From positions 62,001 to 126,000 of the forward strand of contig NZ_JACSPQ010000006.1 in assembly GCF_014837055.1 (NCBI RefSeq): a stretch of 64,000 bases of DNA, written 5' to 3'. Made by a program: the position numbers and the translations under genes. Below are positions 16,161 through 26,082 of the stretch, piece after piece (position 1 is the first letter of the stretch; each line of letters opens with the position of its first letter). Under the pieces are notes generated by a model that was not told the origin of the DNA, did not search any database, and saw only the letters and a program-made list of their open reading frames with translations. The DNA is from Phocaeicola faecium (GTDB lineage: Bacteria > Bacteroidota > Bacteroidia > Bacteroidales > Bacteroidaceae).

Positions 16161-19100
16161 ATGAACAAAAAATTTGTAGGTGCTCTTCTGTTGGGTAGTC
16201 TCATCATGGCGGGCGGAACATTCACCGGATGTTCTGATTACGATGATGATATCAACTCAGTAAACGAGCGTGTAGATGAAGTGAGAAGTACTTTAGAAGC
16301 ACTTCAAACACAAGTCAACGAAGGTGCTACTATCAGTGGTGTAGAGAAAACCGACAACGGTGTAGTCGTTACGTTGAGCGACGGAACTACTTTCGAATTG
16401 ACGAACGGTAAAGACGGCGCTGATGGTGCAGCCGGTACTCCGGGTTCGGTTATTACTATCGGTGAGAACGGTAACTGGTTTATCGACGGTAAAGATAGCG
16501 GATGGCGTGCACAAGGCGAAAAAGGTGAACAGGGAGAACAAGGTCCTCAGGGAGAACCGGGAACTCCGGGTTCAAGTGTAGCTGGTGGTATTTATTACTA
16601 TCCGGGTACTGAAGGCGAATTTGAAGGTTTCTGGGTAAAAGTTGAAATCGACGCCGAAGGTAACAAAACAGAATCTAATTCAGGAGTTGCTTGGACGAAC
16701 CCTGTTGCAGGCGGTGTTTCTGTTGTATGGGATATTTACAATGAAACTTTGACTGTTGATGGAGTAGAAGAAGGTACAGTAGTTATCAATTTGAGCAGAA
16801 TCCTGAAAGCTTTGGTATTTGCTCCTGAATTGTATCTCGACGGAGTTGAAGCTACTAAATATGAATACCTTGATGGTAACTACGTAACTTTGGAAGGTCA
16901 AGTTGCCGGAGACTATTTCGATGAATTGAAAGGTGAAGTGGTTCGCTATAATATTCCTGATTTGAACCGTCCGGTTGCTGCCGGTGCTTATACCCTTGGT
17001 TCTAAGGATGAAGTGGTTTACCACATGAATCCGTCAAGCGCAGCTGAAGACGATTATAGCTATGAATTCTTGTATGACAATCCGGAATACATCTCAACAC
17101 GTGCTAACGGTGCCGGTGTAAAGGTGAACTACCTTAACAAGGTAAAAGAAGACGGTGATTTGAAAGTTACTTACCAACTTCAAAGCCCGGAATTGTTGGC
17201 AGGTAAGGGTGGTGAACATACCGAATCTTCTAACATCTCTGTAATGGCTCTCGAAGCAAAGACTCTAAATGCAAGTGAAGAAAAGACCATTACTTCTGAC
17301 TATGCAGCGCTTGTTCCGGTAGTTGAATCACTGCAAGCTATTGCATTCATCGACCATACTACATCGGAAAACCCTGCTTGTCCGAAAGATTTGTATAATA
17401 CCGGTGAAGAAGCATTGAAGAATGTTGCTACTTTGGATTGGGAATACAATGGTGGAACATTGGATTTGAGCAAATTGTTGCAAGTTCACTACTTGTCTCA
17501 GAACTGGACATTGCCGACTTCAGGCGTACATCAGAGCATGGGTTATGATGAAGTTGTTAAAAGATATGGTTTGAAATGGCAATATCAAATGTTGCCTTAC
17601 ACTTTGGGTACAAACCAGACTTCTGAAAGCATGTACGGTATGGTTGACCAGAACACTGGTGAATTTACTCCGTGTATGGTAGTAGGTGAAAACGATGGAG
17701 CAGGTGATGAAACCGGAAACGGCAACATTACACAGCAACCTATTCCTGAAGGTTCTGATGAAGATGGTGTATCAGCTATCGGTCGTCGTCCGATTGTTCT
17801 TGTTACATTGGAAAATGAAGCCGGCGATATCGTTTTGGCAGGATACATTAAGATTAACATCACTCGTGAAATGAACGAAAAAGATGTAGTAGTTGACAGC
17901 TGGGAAGCTCCTTACGTATGCGACGGCTTCAGCAACACATTCTCTTGGGCAGACATGAGCGATGAAGTAATCGAAATGTTGCACATGAGTATCAAAGACT
18001 TCCGTGATGCTTACTCAATGGTTTCGGGTGAAACTTACATTAAGGACGCTAACAACGAAATGAAGTTAGTATCAGGTAACATCTATGGTACAATGATCGA
18101 ACACAAAGATGCTCCAGTTCCGACTACGAACGATGTAGTAGAATGGGCTGGTAGTATTATCGAATTGGATAACATCATTGCTGCTGCTACGAACCGTGAG
18201 TTTACATTGTATGCTAAGTTCATCTCTAACAAAGACGGTGGTATCAACTATGTATACGTTGGAATGACTATCAAGGTTGTTAAAGCTCCTGAAGTAAAAT
18301 TCGTTGAAAGAATTGACCGTTACTGGTATCCTGAAAGCTTGACTAATAAGGAAGAGAGAGATACAGTACGTATGAATGTACCGCGTCCTACTAATTCGGG
18401 TATTGGTTCATGGGAAGTTCTGGATTACTTCAAAGACATTGATGAATACTATGTAGGAAACCAAGTTCAGATTGTTCCGACAGATGCTGAACAGAATGCG
18501 TTCTATGATTTGACAACTTTGGGTACGAACTATTACTTCAGATTTGCTAAAACTCAAGACAATCTCGAAGGTCCTGATGGAACTACATATATCTTGACTG
18601 TAAGTCCGAGTGGTTCAGTATTGTATGCTAACGGTACTGCTATTGCTGAAATTAATCCGGCAACAGGCGTTTTGGATTACCAAGACAATGCAACCGCTAA
18701 AGAAGTATTGAACTTGTGGGGTCATGCTTATCCTAACACTTATGCGAAAGTAACTCTTGTTGCTACTTACGATTATTGTGACCTGCCTTTGGGTGATGAA
18801 ACATTCAATGTTCGCTTCTTGCGTCCGTTGGATATTCTGCCGGGTAACGATGCTAACTTCATCGATGCACAGGCTAACGGTTCTACAGTAATCTTGGGTG
18901 ACTTGTTCGGATTGAGCGACTGGCGTGATCAAGTATTGATCGTTGGTACAAGCGGTGCTTATACATCAGCTGTTGAAAACGGATGTCCGTTGTATGATTA
19001 CTACCACATTGAAAGCATGAATGTTCTTTTGGACGAAGTTACTTGTAATTTGAACGGTTCATGGGCTAAGTTATCTCAGGTTGCTCCTGCAGTAGAATTG

Positions 19101-19322
19101 TCTGTATTCGATGCAAGAAATGGTAATCGCTATACAAGCGGTGTTGCAACTGTTGACATCAGCGGTGTAAGCGAATTGAATACTTCTTCTATCACTTACA
19201 GAAACAACGAAGCTAACGTTCGCGACTTCGATATGATTATCCCGGTTGAAATCGTATACGCTTGGGGTACATTGAAGGGTGAAATCAAAGCTCATGTTGA
19301 TGCTACAATGGCTAATGAATAA
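16161..19322 (+). CDS. Large surface lipoprotein with collagen-like repeats (DUF4988/PL29 N-terminal type)
   Basis: A 1053-residue lipoprotein with lipobox FTGC (Cys24) followed by SDYDDD, an acidic stretch that fits the Bacteroidetes signal for export to the cell surface. A predicted coiled coil (about 28-56) is followed by Gly-x-y collagen-like repeats at 83-96 and 119-138 around the phrase GENGNWFIDGKDSG, which is typical of the DUF4988 (PL29 N-terminal) family. The rest is beta-rich, Asn/Asp/Thr-rich and without a catalytic motif that I recognise. Codon use is strongly biased (GGT, GAA, AAC, TTG, GTA) and unlike its neighbours, as in very highly expressed genes. An abundant surface or S-layer-like protein is the best guess; a lyase role is not supported. 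Confidence 0.75.
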   Translation: MNKKFVGALLLGSLIMAGGTFTGCSDYDDDINSVNERVDEVRSTLEALQTQVNEGATISGVEKTDNGVVVTLSDGTTFELTNGKDGADGAAGTPGSVITIGENGNWFIDGKDSGWRAQGEKGEQGEQGPQGEPGTPGSSVAGGIYYYPGTEGEFEGFWVKVEIDAEGNKTESNSGVAWTNPVAGGVSVVWDIYNETLTVDGVEEGTVVINLSRILKALVFAPELYLDGVEATKYEYLDGNYVTLEGQVAGDYFDELKGEVVRYNIPDLNRPVAAGAYTLGSKDEVVYHMNPSSAAEDDYSYEFLYDNPEYISTRANGAGVKVNYLNKVKEDGDLKVTYQLQSPELLAGKGGEHTESSNISVMALEAKTLNASEEKTITSDYAALVPVVESLQAIAFIDHTTSENPACPKDLYNTGEEALKNVATLDWEYNGGTLDLSKLLQVHYLSQNWTLPTSGVHQSMGYDEVVKRYGLKWQYQMLPYTLGTNQTSESMYGMVDQNTGEFTPCMVVGENDGAGDETGNGNITQQPIPEGSDEDGVSAIGRRPIVLVTLENEAGDIVLAGYIKINITREMNEKDVVVDSWEAPYVCDGFSNTFSWADMSDEVIEMLHMSIKDFRDAYSMVSGETYIKDANNEMKLVSGNIYGTMIEHKDAPVPTTNDVVEWAGSIIELDNIIAAATNREFTLYAKFISNKDGGINYVYVGMTIKVVKAPEVKFVERIDRYWYPESLTNKEERDTVRMNVPRPTNSGIGSWEVLDYFKDIDEYYVGNQVQIVPTDAEQNAFYDLTTLGTNYYFRFAKTQDNLEGPDGTTYILTVSPSGSVLYANGTAIAEINPATGVLDYQDNATAKEVLNLWGHAYPNTYAKVTLVATYDYCDLPLGDETFNVRFLRPLDILPGNDANFIDAQANGSTVILGDLFGLSDWRDQVLIVGTSGAYTSAVENGCPLYDYYHIESMNVLLDEVTCNLNGSWAKLSQVAPAVELSVFDARNGNRYTSGVATVDISGVSELNTSSITYRNNEANVRDFDMIIPVEIVYAWGTLKGEIKAHVDATMANE

Positions 19323-19350
19323 TAATCTTCCACGATTATAACTAAATGTA

Positions 19351-19382
19351 AAAGGTGTGCCCCGTATGGGTACACCTTTTAT
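19351..19382 (+). terminator. Terminator after the large surface lipoprotein
   Basis: AAAGGTGTGCCC (19351-19362) pairs with GGGTACACCTTT (19368-19379) with one mismatch across a 5-base loop, followed by T and AT-rich bases. The next gene starts 18 bases later, so that gene probably depends on read-through. Confidence 0.8.
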
Positions 19383-19399
19383 TGTCTTAACGAATCATT

Positions 19400-19954
19400 A
19401 TGAATAAAGTAATAAAATTAATTTTGCTTGTTTCCGTGGTAGGCTGTCTTGCCTCGTGCGGCGGAGAAAAGGCGAAAGAAGCCGCGCGCCCCAAGTCACT
19501 GGGCGATGCGAAAGCCGAGTTTGCGGCTACACTTACCGCTGCCGACACATCGGCAGTGAAAACCCAAGCTACACGCTGCATGGAGCTGCTGAAAGCCGAT
19601 AGCGTAGAACAGGCTATCGACATGCTTTATACCGTCGACGGTACGAAGCTCCGCAAGCTGTCCGACGAAGAAAAAGCAAACATGAAAAAACGTTTCACCC
19701 GTTTCCCCGTGGTAGATTATGCGTTCGAGTATCTGGCATTTGCCACTCAAGGAAACAACGATATGAAATATACTACGTATTCTCGCCTGCGTGCGGCAGA
19801 TGAAAGGCCGTCGAAAGGTGTTTCGCTGATGTTTAACCCCGTCCGCATAGACGGACAGTGGTATCTGGCGATAAAAACCGCAGGACAGGGAAGCAAGGAA
19901 ATCAAAACCCTTGCCGGCGACAGAGCTTTCGCCCCGGCAGAGGTTACTTTTTAA
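19400..19954 (+). CDS. Small lipoprotein of unknown function
   Basis: A 184-residue protein with a signal peptide and lipobox LASC (Cys20) followed by GGEKAKE. The mature part is helical and Lys/Ala-rich at first (residues 25-100), then a compact C-terminal region with several strands (GVSLMFNPVRIDGQWYLAI). I do not recognise the family. It sits between the large surface lipoprotein and the OmpA-like protein, all in one direction, and the only likely promoter is upstream of the terminator at 19351-19382, so it may be a low-level companion of the surface protein. Confidence 0.75.
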   Translation: MNKVIKLILLVSVVGCLASCGGEKAKEAARPKSLGDAKAEFAATLTAADTSAVKTQATRCMELLKADSVEQAIDMLYTVDGTKLRKLSDEEKANMKKRFTRFPVVDYAFEYLAFATQGNNDMKYTTYSRLRAADERPSKGVSLMFNPVRIDGQWYLAIKTAGQGSKEIKTLAGDRAFAPAEVTF

Positions 19955-19975
19955 GGGAATCGTTTAACCTTTAAA

Positions 19976-20020
19976 TGAATGTCTGTCATTCGTGTTTTCG
20001 GGCGTATGCGATACGCTCCT
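19976..20020. repeat. Single copy of the GGGCGTATGCGATACGC dispersed repeat
   Basis: GGGCGTATGCGATACGC at 20000-20016 follows GTGTTTTC, exactly as at 665-689. An imperfect GAATG...CATTC palindrome precedes it (19976-19990), whereas at 702-717 the related palindrome follows it. Confidence 0.65.
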
Positions 20021-20066
20021 GCATGGGTGAAATGCGATATTCATAAACCTTTAAAACCATATAATT

Positions 20067-21182
20067 ATGAAACTAAGAAGAGACTTAACCGCATTGGTGC
20101 TCGGACTGTGCGTTTCGGGTACGGCATTTGCACAGACCACCGACACGTCGAATCTTCGTATCAAGGAAGAAGGAAAAACCGTGTTTAATCCGCATTGGTA
20201 CATGCAGGTACAGGCGGGCGCGGCGTTTACCAAAAGCGAAATCAAGTTTGGCGACATGATTTCACCGGCTGCCGCCATTTACGGAGGCTACCAGTTCACC
20301 CCGCTGTGGGGACTTCGTGCCGGCATCAGCGGATGGCAGGCAAAGGGTGCTTGGGTGTGTCCGCAGCAGATTTATGATTACAACTACCTGCAAGGAAACA
20401 TCGATGCCACATTGGATTTGAGTGCGCTGTTCTGCCGCTACAATCCCGACCGTGTGTTCAACGCCTACCTGTTTGCCGGAATCGGCTTGAACGGTGCGTT
20501 CAACAACGACGAGGCGGTAGCGATAAACGACGCGGGCAATACGCTGGCATACCTCTGGCGGGATAACAAGTTCAACGTGACGGGCCGCATGGGACTCGGT
20601 ACGAACATCCGCCTGAGCAAACGCCTTTACTTCAACCTCGAAGTAAACGGAAACGTACTTTCCGACAAGTTCAACTCGAAGAAGGCAGGAAATGCCGACT
20701 GGCAGTTCAACGCTTTGGCGGGATTCACCATCAAGTTCGGCAAGACCACCCGCAAGACCGAGCCGGTTTATTACGACCCGGAACCCGTTCCCGCTCCTCC
20801 CGCAGAGCCTAAGGAAGAACCGGTAGTGGAACAACCCGCACCGCAGCCGGTAGTGGAAAAGGTTACGACCACCGAAAACGTATTCTTCCGGATTGATTCG
20901 GCAACCATCCGCGAGAGCGAACAGGGCAAGGTGGACAAGCTCGCCGCATTCATGAAAGAACATGCCAACTGCAAGGTAACCATCTGCGGCTATGCCGACA
21001 AGCAGACAGGAACGGCGGACTACAACCTGCAACTCTCAAAGAAACGCGCCGAAGCTGTTGCCGCTGCACTGAAGGCGCAAGGTATTGAAGCCAACCGTAT
21101 AACGGTAGACTATAAAGGAGATACGGAGCAACCGTTTGATTCTGCACGCCAGAACCGCGTAAGCATCTGTATTGCCGAATAA
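20067..21182 (+). CDS. OmpA-family outer membrane protein
   Basis: A 371-residue protein with a cleavable signal peptide (ending around FAQTTD), an N-terminal eight-strand-type barrel (about 40-230), a Pro/Glu-rich linker (PEPVPAPPAEPKEEP and on, around 234-265) and a C-terminal OmpA peptidoglycan-binding domain (VFFRIDSATI through QNRVSICIAE). In OmpA domains an Asp and an Arg hold diaminopimelate; here candidates lie in the segments CGYADKQTG and SARQNRVS. It would tie the outer membrane to the wall. Codon use is biased toward C-ending codons, again suggesting good expression. It follows the surface lipoprotein pair. Confidence 0.92.
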   Translation: MKLRRDLTALVLGLCVSGTAFAQTTDTSNLRIKEEGKTVFNPHWYMQVQAGAAFTKSEIKFGDMISPAAAIYGGYQFTPLWGLRAGISGWQAKGAWVCPQQIYDYNYLQGNIDATLDLSALFCRYNPDRVFNAYLFAGIGLNGAFNNDEAVAINDAGNTLAYLWRDNKFNVTGRMGLGTNIRLSKRLYFNLEVNGNVLSDKFNSKKAGNADWQFNALAGFTIKFGKTTRKTEPVYYDPEPVPAPPAEPKEEPVVEQPAPQPVVEKVTTTENVFFRIDSATIRESEQGKVDKLAAFMKEHANCKVTICGYADKQTGTADYNLQLSKKRAEAVAAALKAQGIEANRITVDYKGDTEQPFDSARQNRVSICIAE

Positions 21183-21279
21183 ACATTTCTTTATCATGAT
21201 GGGCGCGAGTGCGATGCGATATCGGATTCGCGCCAATTTATTTTCCGTGCGAAACGTTGCATACATGAAGCCGATTCGT

Positions 21280-21287
21280 TACCTTTG
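21280..21287 (+). promoter_or_regulatory. Predicted promoter for the GH29 fucosidase gene
   Basis: TACCTTTG at 21280-21287 matches TAnnTTTG, with GTTG at 21256-21259 as a partial -33 element 20 bases upstream. The start codon is 43 bases further on. Confidence 0.6.
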
Positions 21288-21330
21288 CTTTTCAGGGATA
21301 TCCCGTTAACCAAGCTAAAAATAAAAAGTA

Positions 21331-23145
21331 ATGAAAAAGCTATTATTACCCCTGCTGCTCTTCTTGGCAGGAGTGCCGACGATTCAGGCACAAGAAACGG
21401 AATCGTATTATGTAAAACATGTAACCTTTCCTACCGGAGCCACAGTAGAACAAAAGGTAGATATTGCTGCCCGTTTGGTTCCTACACCTCAACAGTTGGC
21501 GTGGCAGCAGCAGGAGTTGACTGCCTTCCTACACTTTGGTATCAATACATTTACTGACCGGGAGTGGGGCGACGGAACGGAAGACCCGAACCTGTTCAAT
21601 CCTACGGAACTGGATGCCGACCAGTGGGTAAGAGTATTGAAAGAATGCGGCTTTAAAATGGTTATCCTGACAGCCAAACATCACGATGGCTTCTGCCTGT
21701 GGCCTACGAAGACCACGAAACATTCGGTAGCTTCGTCGGCGTGGAAAAACGGCAAAGGTGACGTGGTGCGCGAACTTCGCGATGCGTGCGACAAATACGA
21801 TATGAAGTTTGGCGTATACCTCTCGCCGTGGGATAGAAATGCCTCCTGTTATGGTGATTCGCCGGCATACAATAAATTCTTCGTTGAACAGTTGACCGAA
21901 CTCCTGACAAACTACGGGAAAGTACACGAAGTATGGTTTGACGGAGCGAACGGCGAAGGCCCGAACGGTAAGAAGCAGGAATACGACTGGGATACCTTCT
22001 ACCAGACCATCCGTAAGCTCCAGCCCGAAGCTGTCATGGCGATTATGGGCGACGATGTGCGCTGGGTAGGCAATGAAAAAGGATTGGGACGTGAAACCGA
22101 ATGGAGCGCAACCGTACTGACACCGGGAGTATATGCACGCTCGGCAGCCAACAAAAAAGCGCTTGGTATTTCTGAAACATCCTCCGACTTAGGTGGCCGC
22201 GATATCTTGGCAAAGGCAAACGAACTGTTCTGGTATCCTTCTGAAGTCGATGTATCCATCCGTCCGGGATGGTTCTATCATTCACGCGAAGATAATCAGG
22301 TAAAGAGCCTGAAACACTTGTCGGATATCTATTTCCGTTCGGTAGGATATAACTCCGTGTTGCTGTTGAACATACCGCCCGACCGCCGGGGATTGATTCA
22401 CGAAGCAGATGTAGCCCGTCTGAAAGAATTTGCAGCTTACCGCAAATCAATATTCGCTCATAACCGCGTGACCGACGGAGAAGGGCTGAAACAGGTGGCT
22501 TCGGGCAAAGAACAAGTCTATACCCTGACTCCCGACTCTGTAATAAATGTAGTGATGCTGCAAGAAGACATTGCGAAAGGGCAACGTGTAGAAGCATTCT
22601 CCCTCGAAGCCCTTATTGACGGCGCATGGCGCGAAATAGCTACCGGAACCACCATCGGTTACAAGCGCATGGTGCAAATACCCGATATGAAGGCAGAGAA
22701 ACTGAAAGTGAAAATCCTTTCTTCACGCCGCAATGCAAACCTGAGCCGTGTGGCTGCTTACTATGCAGCTCCCTTGCAGGAAGCCGTGGCGGAAAACAAA
22801 TGGAATAACCTGCCGCGCGAATCGTGGAAATTAGTAAGCGAGACTCCGCTGGTTATTGATTTGGGCAAGAGCGTTACGCTGCAATCGTTTACATACGCAC
22901 CCGAAGGCGCGCAGGCAAAGCCCGATATGGCGTTCCGCTATACCTTCTCGGTCAGCACAGACGGCAAGACATGGAAAACGCTGAAAGCCGACGGCGAATT
23001 CAGCAACATCATGTATAATCCGCTTCCGCAAACCGTAAGTCTCCCCGCCGGGACAAGTGCGCGTTTCATTAAGTTGGAAGCAACTTCTCCCAACGGTTCG
23101 AAAGCACACGTTAAGCCGGGTGAAGTAGGAGTGATGGTGAAATGA
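21331..23145 (+). CDS. Alpha-L-fucosidase, family GH29
   Basis: A 604-residue secreted enzyme with a signal peptide ending at about residue 20 (IQAQ). The GH29 barrel carries FLHFGINTFTDREWG (66-80), the fucose-binding AKHHDGFCLW (115-124) and VWFDGANGEG (201-210), where Asp204 is the expected nucleophile. The layout resembles the alpha-1,3/1,4-specific subfamily (GH29-B), though subfamily needs an alignment. A C-terminal beta-sandwich like F5/8 type C domains (about 490-604) follows. No lipobox is present, so it is probably periplasmic. It stands outside any PUL, between the OmpA-like gene and mutS, with its own promoter, and would act on host or dietary fucosylated glycans. Confidence 0.93.
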   Translation: MKKLLLPLLLFLAGVPTIQAQETESYYVKHVTFPTGATVEQKVDIAARLVPTPQQLAWQQQELTAFLHFGINTFTDREWGDGTEDPNLFNPTELDADQWVRVLKECGFKMVILTAKHHDGFCLWPTKTTKHSVASSAWKNGKGDVVRELRDACDKYDMKFGVYLSPWDRNASCYGDSPAYNKFFVEQLTELLTNYGKVHEVWFDGANGEGPNGKKQEYDWDTFYQTIRKLQPEAVMAIMGDDVRWVGNEKGLGRETEWSATVLTPGVYARSAANKKALGISETSSDLGGRDILAKANELFWYPSEVDVSIRPGWFYHSREDNQVKSLKHLSDIYFRSVGYNSVLLLNIPPDRRGLIHEADVARLKEFAAYRKSIFAHNRVTDGEGLKQVASGKEQVYTLTPDSVINVVMLQEDIAKGQRVEAFSLEALIDGAWREIATGTTIGYKRMVQIPDMKAEKLKVKILSSRRNANLSRVAAYYAAPLQEAVAENKWNNLPRESWKLVSETPLVIDLGKSVTLQSFTYAPEGAQAKPDMAFRYTFSVSTDGKTWKTLKADGEFSNIMYNPLPQTVSLPAGTSARFIKLEATSPNGSKAHVKPGEVGVMVK

Positions 23146-23210
23146 TGTCATGCGGCAGAGATAAAAAAAACGCTGCATGGGCTAATAGGTAAGATTTTGA
23201 TTTAAAATAA

Positions 23211-23251
23211 GAGCCTGTTTAAACTGCCTTATCGGGAGTTTAAGCAGGCTC
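23211..23251 (+). terminator. Dispersed GAGCCTGTTT hairpin acting as terminator after the fucosidase
   Basis: GAGCCTGTTTAAAC (23211-23224) pairs with GTTTAAGCAGGCTC (23238-23251). It is followed by TTACTGTTT, so the T-run is weak. It belongs to the same repeat family as those at 3644, 37018, 37123 and 57841. Confidence 0.6.
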
Positions 23252-23311
23252 TTACTGTTTGGCAGAGAAAAATTGCAGGGCGTGATTCTCGGCAAATCGC
23301 GGCAAAAAGCG

Positions 23312-23319
23312 TATCTTTG
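23312..23319 (+). promoter_or_regulatory. Predicted -7 element TATCTTTG for mutS
   Basis: An exact TAnnTTTG match 57 bases before the mutS start codon. No clear -33 element is seen. Confidence 0.55.
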
Positions 23320-23376
23320 CCCGGTTGACAATGTTGTGATTGAATATCTAACCCCTAATAAAGAAAGGACTTAACT

Positions 23377-25989
23377 GTGGCAAAGGATAATGAGGTAGTA
23401 TTGACCCCCATGATGAAACAATACTTCGACCTGAAGGCAAAACACCCGGACGCAATCATGCTGTTCCGGTGCGGTGACTTCTACGAAACCTATTCGGAAG
23501 ATGCTGTATCGGCTTCCGAGATTCTGGGCATTACGCTGACCAAACGTGCCAATGGGCAAGGGAAGACCGTAGAAATGGCGGGTTTTCCACATCACGCGCT
23601 TGACACCTATCTGCCCAAACTGATACGGGCAGGACGTCGTGTTGCCATCTGCGACCAGCTGGAAGACCCGAAGACCACGAAAAAGCTGGTAAAGCGAGGG
23701 ATTACCGAGCTGGTGACTCCGGGGGTAGCTATCAGCGATAACGTTCTTTCGTATAAAGAAAATAACTTCCTTGCCGCCGTTCATTTCGGTAAATCGGCGT
23801 GCGGCGTGGCATTCCTTGATATCTCTACGGGCGAGTTTATGACAGCCGAAGGTACATTCGACTATGTAGACAAGTTGCTGAACAATTTCGCTCCGAAAGA
23901 AGTGCTTTTCGAGCGGGGCAAGCGCGGCATGTTTGAAGGAAATTTCGGAAGCAAGTTCTTCACTTTCGAGCTGGACGACTGGGTATTTACCGAGACTTCT
24001 GCCCGCGAAAAACTGCTGAAACATTTTGAAACCAAGAATTTGAAGGGGTTTGGCGTAGAACATCTGACGAACGGCGTCATTGCGTCGGGGGCTATCTTAC
24101 AATACCTCGATATGACCCAACATTACCAGATAAGCCATATCACTTCGCTTTCGCGCATCGAAGCAGACCGTTACGTGCGTCTGGACAAGTTTACCATCCG
24201 CAGTCTGGAACTGGTAAACAGCATGAACGAAGGAGGTACGAGCCTGCTGGATGTTATTGACCACACCATCAGTCCGATGGGGGCCCGCTTGTTGAAGCGG
24301 TGGATTGTATTCCCCCTGAAAGACGTGAAACCCATCAACGAGCGTTTGGACGTGGTAGACTACTTCTTCCGCGAACCCGATTTCAAGGATTTCGTAGAAG
24401 AACAACTGCATCGGGTAGGCGATTTGGAACGCATCGTTTCGAAAGCCGCCGTAGGGCGCATCTCGCCTCGCGAAGTGGTACAGTTGAAAGTGGCGCTGCA
24501 AGCCATCGAACCCATCAAAAATGCTTGCCTGAACGCTGATAACGAAAGCCTGAGGCGCATTGGCGAGCAACTGAATCCTTGCGTTTCCATTCGCGACAAG
24601 ATAGCCAAAGAAATAAAAAATGATCCGCCGCTGCTGGTCAACAAAGGCGGGGTGATAGCCGACGGGGTAAACGAAGAATTGGATGAACTGCGTCGGATTG
24701 CTTATTCGGGGAAAGACTGCTTGCTCCAGATTCAGCAACGCGAAAGCGAGCTGACCGGCATTCCCAGCTTGAAAATTGCTTATAATAATGTGTTCGGTTA
24801 CTACATCGAGGTGCGTAACACGCATAAAGACAAAGTTCCGGCAGACTGGATTCGTAAACAAACACTGGTCAACGCCGAGCGATACATCACTCAGGAGCTG
24901 AAAGAATACGAAGAAAAGATATTGGGAGCGGAAGATAAGATATTGGCGTTGGAAACCCGGCTGTATAATGAGCTGGTTATGGCACTGTCGGAATTTATCC
25001 CCGCTATTCAAATCAATGCCACGCAAATAGCCCGGTTAGACTGTCTGCTTTCGTTTGCCAACGTAGCCCGTGCAAATAATTATATACGTCCGGTTATAGC
25101 TGAAGACGATGTGCTTGATATTCATCAGGGAAGACACCCGGTAATCGAAAAACAGCTTCCCCCGGGTGAACGATACATTGCCAATGACGTTTATTTGGAT
25201 ACCGAGACCCAACAGATCATCATCATCACCGGCCCGAACATGGCAGGTAAGTCGGCTTTGCTCCGCCAAACGGCGCTCATCACGTTAATGGCGCAGATAG
25301 GTTGCTTCGTTCCGGCGGAAAGTGCCCATGTAGGACTGGTAGATAAGATATTTACTCGCGTAGGAGCCAGCGATAATATATCGGTGGGCGAATCGACCTT
25401 TATGGTGGAAATGAATGAAGCTGCCGATATCCTGAACAACCTCTCTCCGCGCAGCCTTGTCTTGTTCGATGAATTGGGGCGTGGAACTTCTACTTACGAC
25501 GGTATTTCCATCGCGTGGGCTATCGTAGAACATATCCATGAACATAAGAGAGCCCGTGCGCGTACGCTTTTTGCTACCCATTATCACGAACTGAACGACA
25601 TGGAAGCACAGTTCAAGCGCATCAAGAATTATAATGTATCAGTGAAGGAAGTGGATAACAAGGTGATATTCTTGCGCAAGTTGGAGCGGGGCGGCAGTGA
25701 ACATTCCTTTGGCATACACGTGGCAAAGATGGCTGGAATGCCGAAAACCATTGTCAAGCGTGCCGGAGAAATCCTGCGCCAGTTAGAGTCGGAAAACCGT
25801 CAGGAAGGCATCTCCGTAACTCCCAAAACCGTTTCTTCGGATGGAGTGCAACTTAGCTTTTTCCAGTTAGACGACCCGGTATTGTGTCAGATACGCGATG
25901 AGATTCTGAATTTAGATGTAAATAATCTTACTCCATTAGAAGCATTAAACAAGTTGAACGATATTAAGCGGATTGTTCGCGGCAAATAG
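23377..25989 (+). CDS. mutS: DNA mismatch repair protein MutS
   Basis: An 870-residue MutS, which binds base mismatches and starts repair with MutL. The mismatch-reading Phe-x-Glu is in GDFYET (F36, E38), the Walker A motif GPNMAGKS is at 619-626, and Walker B and later ATPase motifs ([22 protein letters not shown]) follow. The C-terminal dimer/MutL-contact region is present. The start is GTG at 23377, preceded by GAAAGGA about 9 bases upstream, which supports this start. Length and domain order are normal. It has its own promoter and is followed by an independent glycosyltransferase pair. Confidence 0.98.
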   Translation: MAKDNEVVLTPMMKQYFDLKAKHPDAIMLFRCGDFYETYSEDAVSASEILGITLTKRANGQGKTVEMAGFPHHALDTYLPKLIRAGRRVAICDQLEDPKTTKKLVKRGITELVTPGVAISDNVLSYKENNFLAAVHFGKSACGVAFLDISTGEFMTAEGTFDYVDKLLNNFAPKEVLFERGKRGMFEGNFGSKFFTFELDDWVFTETSAREKLLKHFETKNLKGFGVEHLTNGVIASGAILQYLDMTQHYQISHITSLSRIEADRYVRLDKFTIRSLELVNSMNEGGTSLLDVIDHTISPMGARLLKRWIVFPLKDVKPINERLDVVDYFFREPDFKDFVEEQLHRVGDLERIVSKAAVGRISPREVVQLKVALQAIEPIKNACLNADNESLRRIGEQLNPCVSIRDKIAKEIKNDPPLLVNKGGVIADGVNEELDELRRIAYSGKDCLLQIQQRESELTGIPSLKIAYNNVFGYYIEVRNTHKDKVPADWIRKQTLVNAERYITQELKEYEEKILGAEDKILALETRLYNELVMALSEFIPAIQINATQIARLDCLLSFANVARANNYIRPVIAEDDVLDIHQGRHPVIEKQLPPGERYIANDVYLDTETQQIIIITGPNMAGKSALLRQTALITLMAQIGCFVPAESAHVGLVDKIFTRVGASDNISVGESTFMVEMNEAADILNNLSPRSLVLFDELGRGTSTYDGISIAWAIVEHIHEHKRARARTLFATHYHELNDMEAQFKRIKNYNVSVKEVDNKVIFLRKLERGGSEHSFGIHVAKMAGMPKTIVKRAGEILRQLESENRQEGISVTPKTVSSDGVQLSFFQLDDPVLCQIRDEILNLDVNNLTPLEALNKLNDIKRIVRGK

Positions 25990-26028
25990 CGATTCGGTAC
26001 GGATGTTTGAAAACTCTGCATATCCGTG

Positions 26029-26058
26029 TTTGTCGTGTAGAAAAAACTCCTAACTTTG
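26029..26058 (+). promoter_or_regulatory. Canonical promoter for the GT4/GT2 pair
   Basis: TTTG at 26029-26032 and TAACTTTG at 26051-26058 are 18 bases apart. The start codon of the GT4 gene follows 24 bases later. Confidence 0.7.
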
Positions 26059-26082
26059 CAAAAACATTCCAGATAGCTGAAC

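Noticed and set aside
16010-16225. 71-codon minus-strand frame overlapping the start of the large lipoprotein gene
   Set aside because: Its start lies inside the lipoprotein gene, and the minus-strand promoter at 16088-16117 would start transcription after that start codon.
20262-21032. 256-codon open frame antisense to the OmpA-like gene
   Set aside because: Fully inside the OmpA-like gene, composition follows the sense codons.
24097-25026. 309-codon open frame antisense to mutS
   Set aside because: Located inside mutS, no signal peptide or motif, typical mirror frame.
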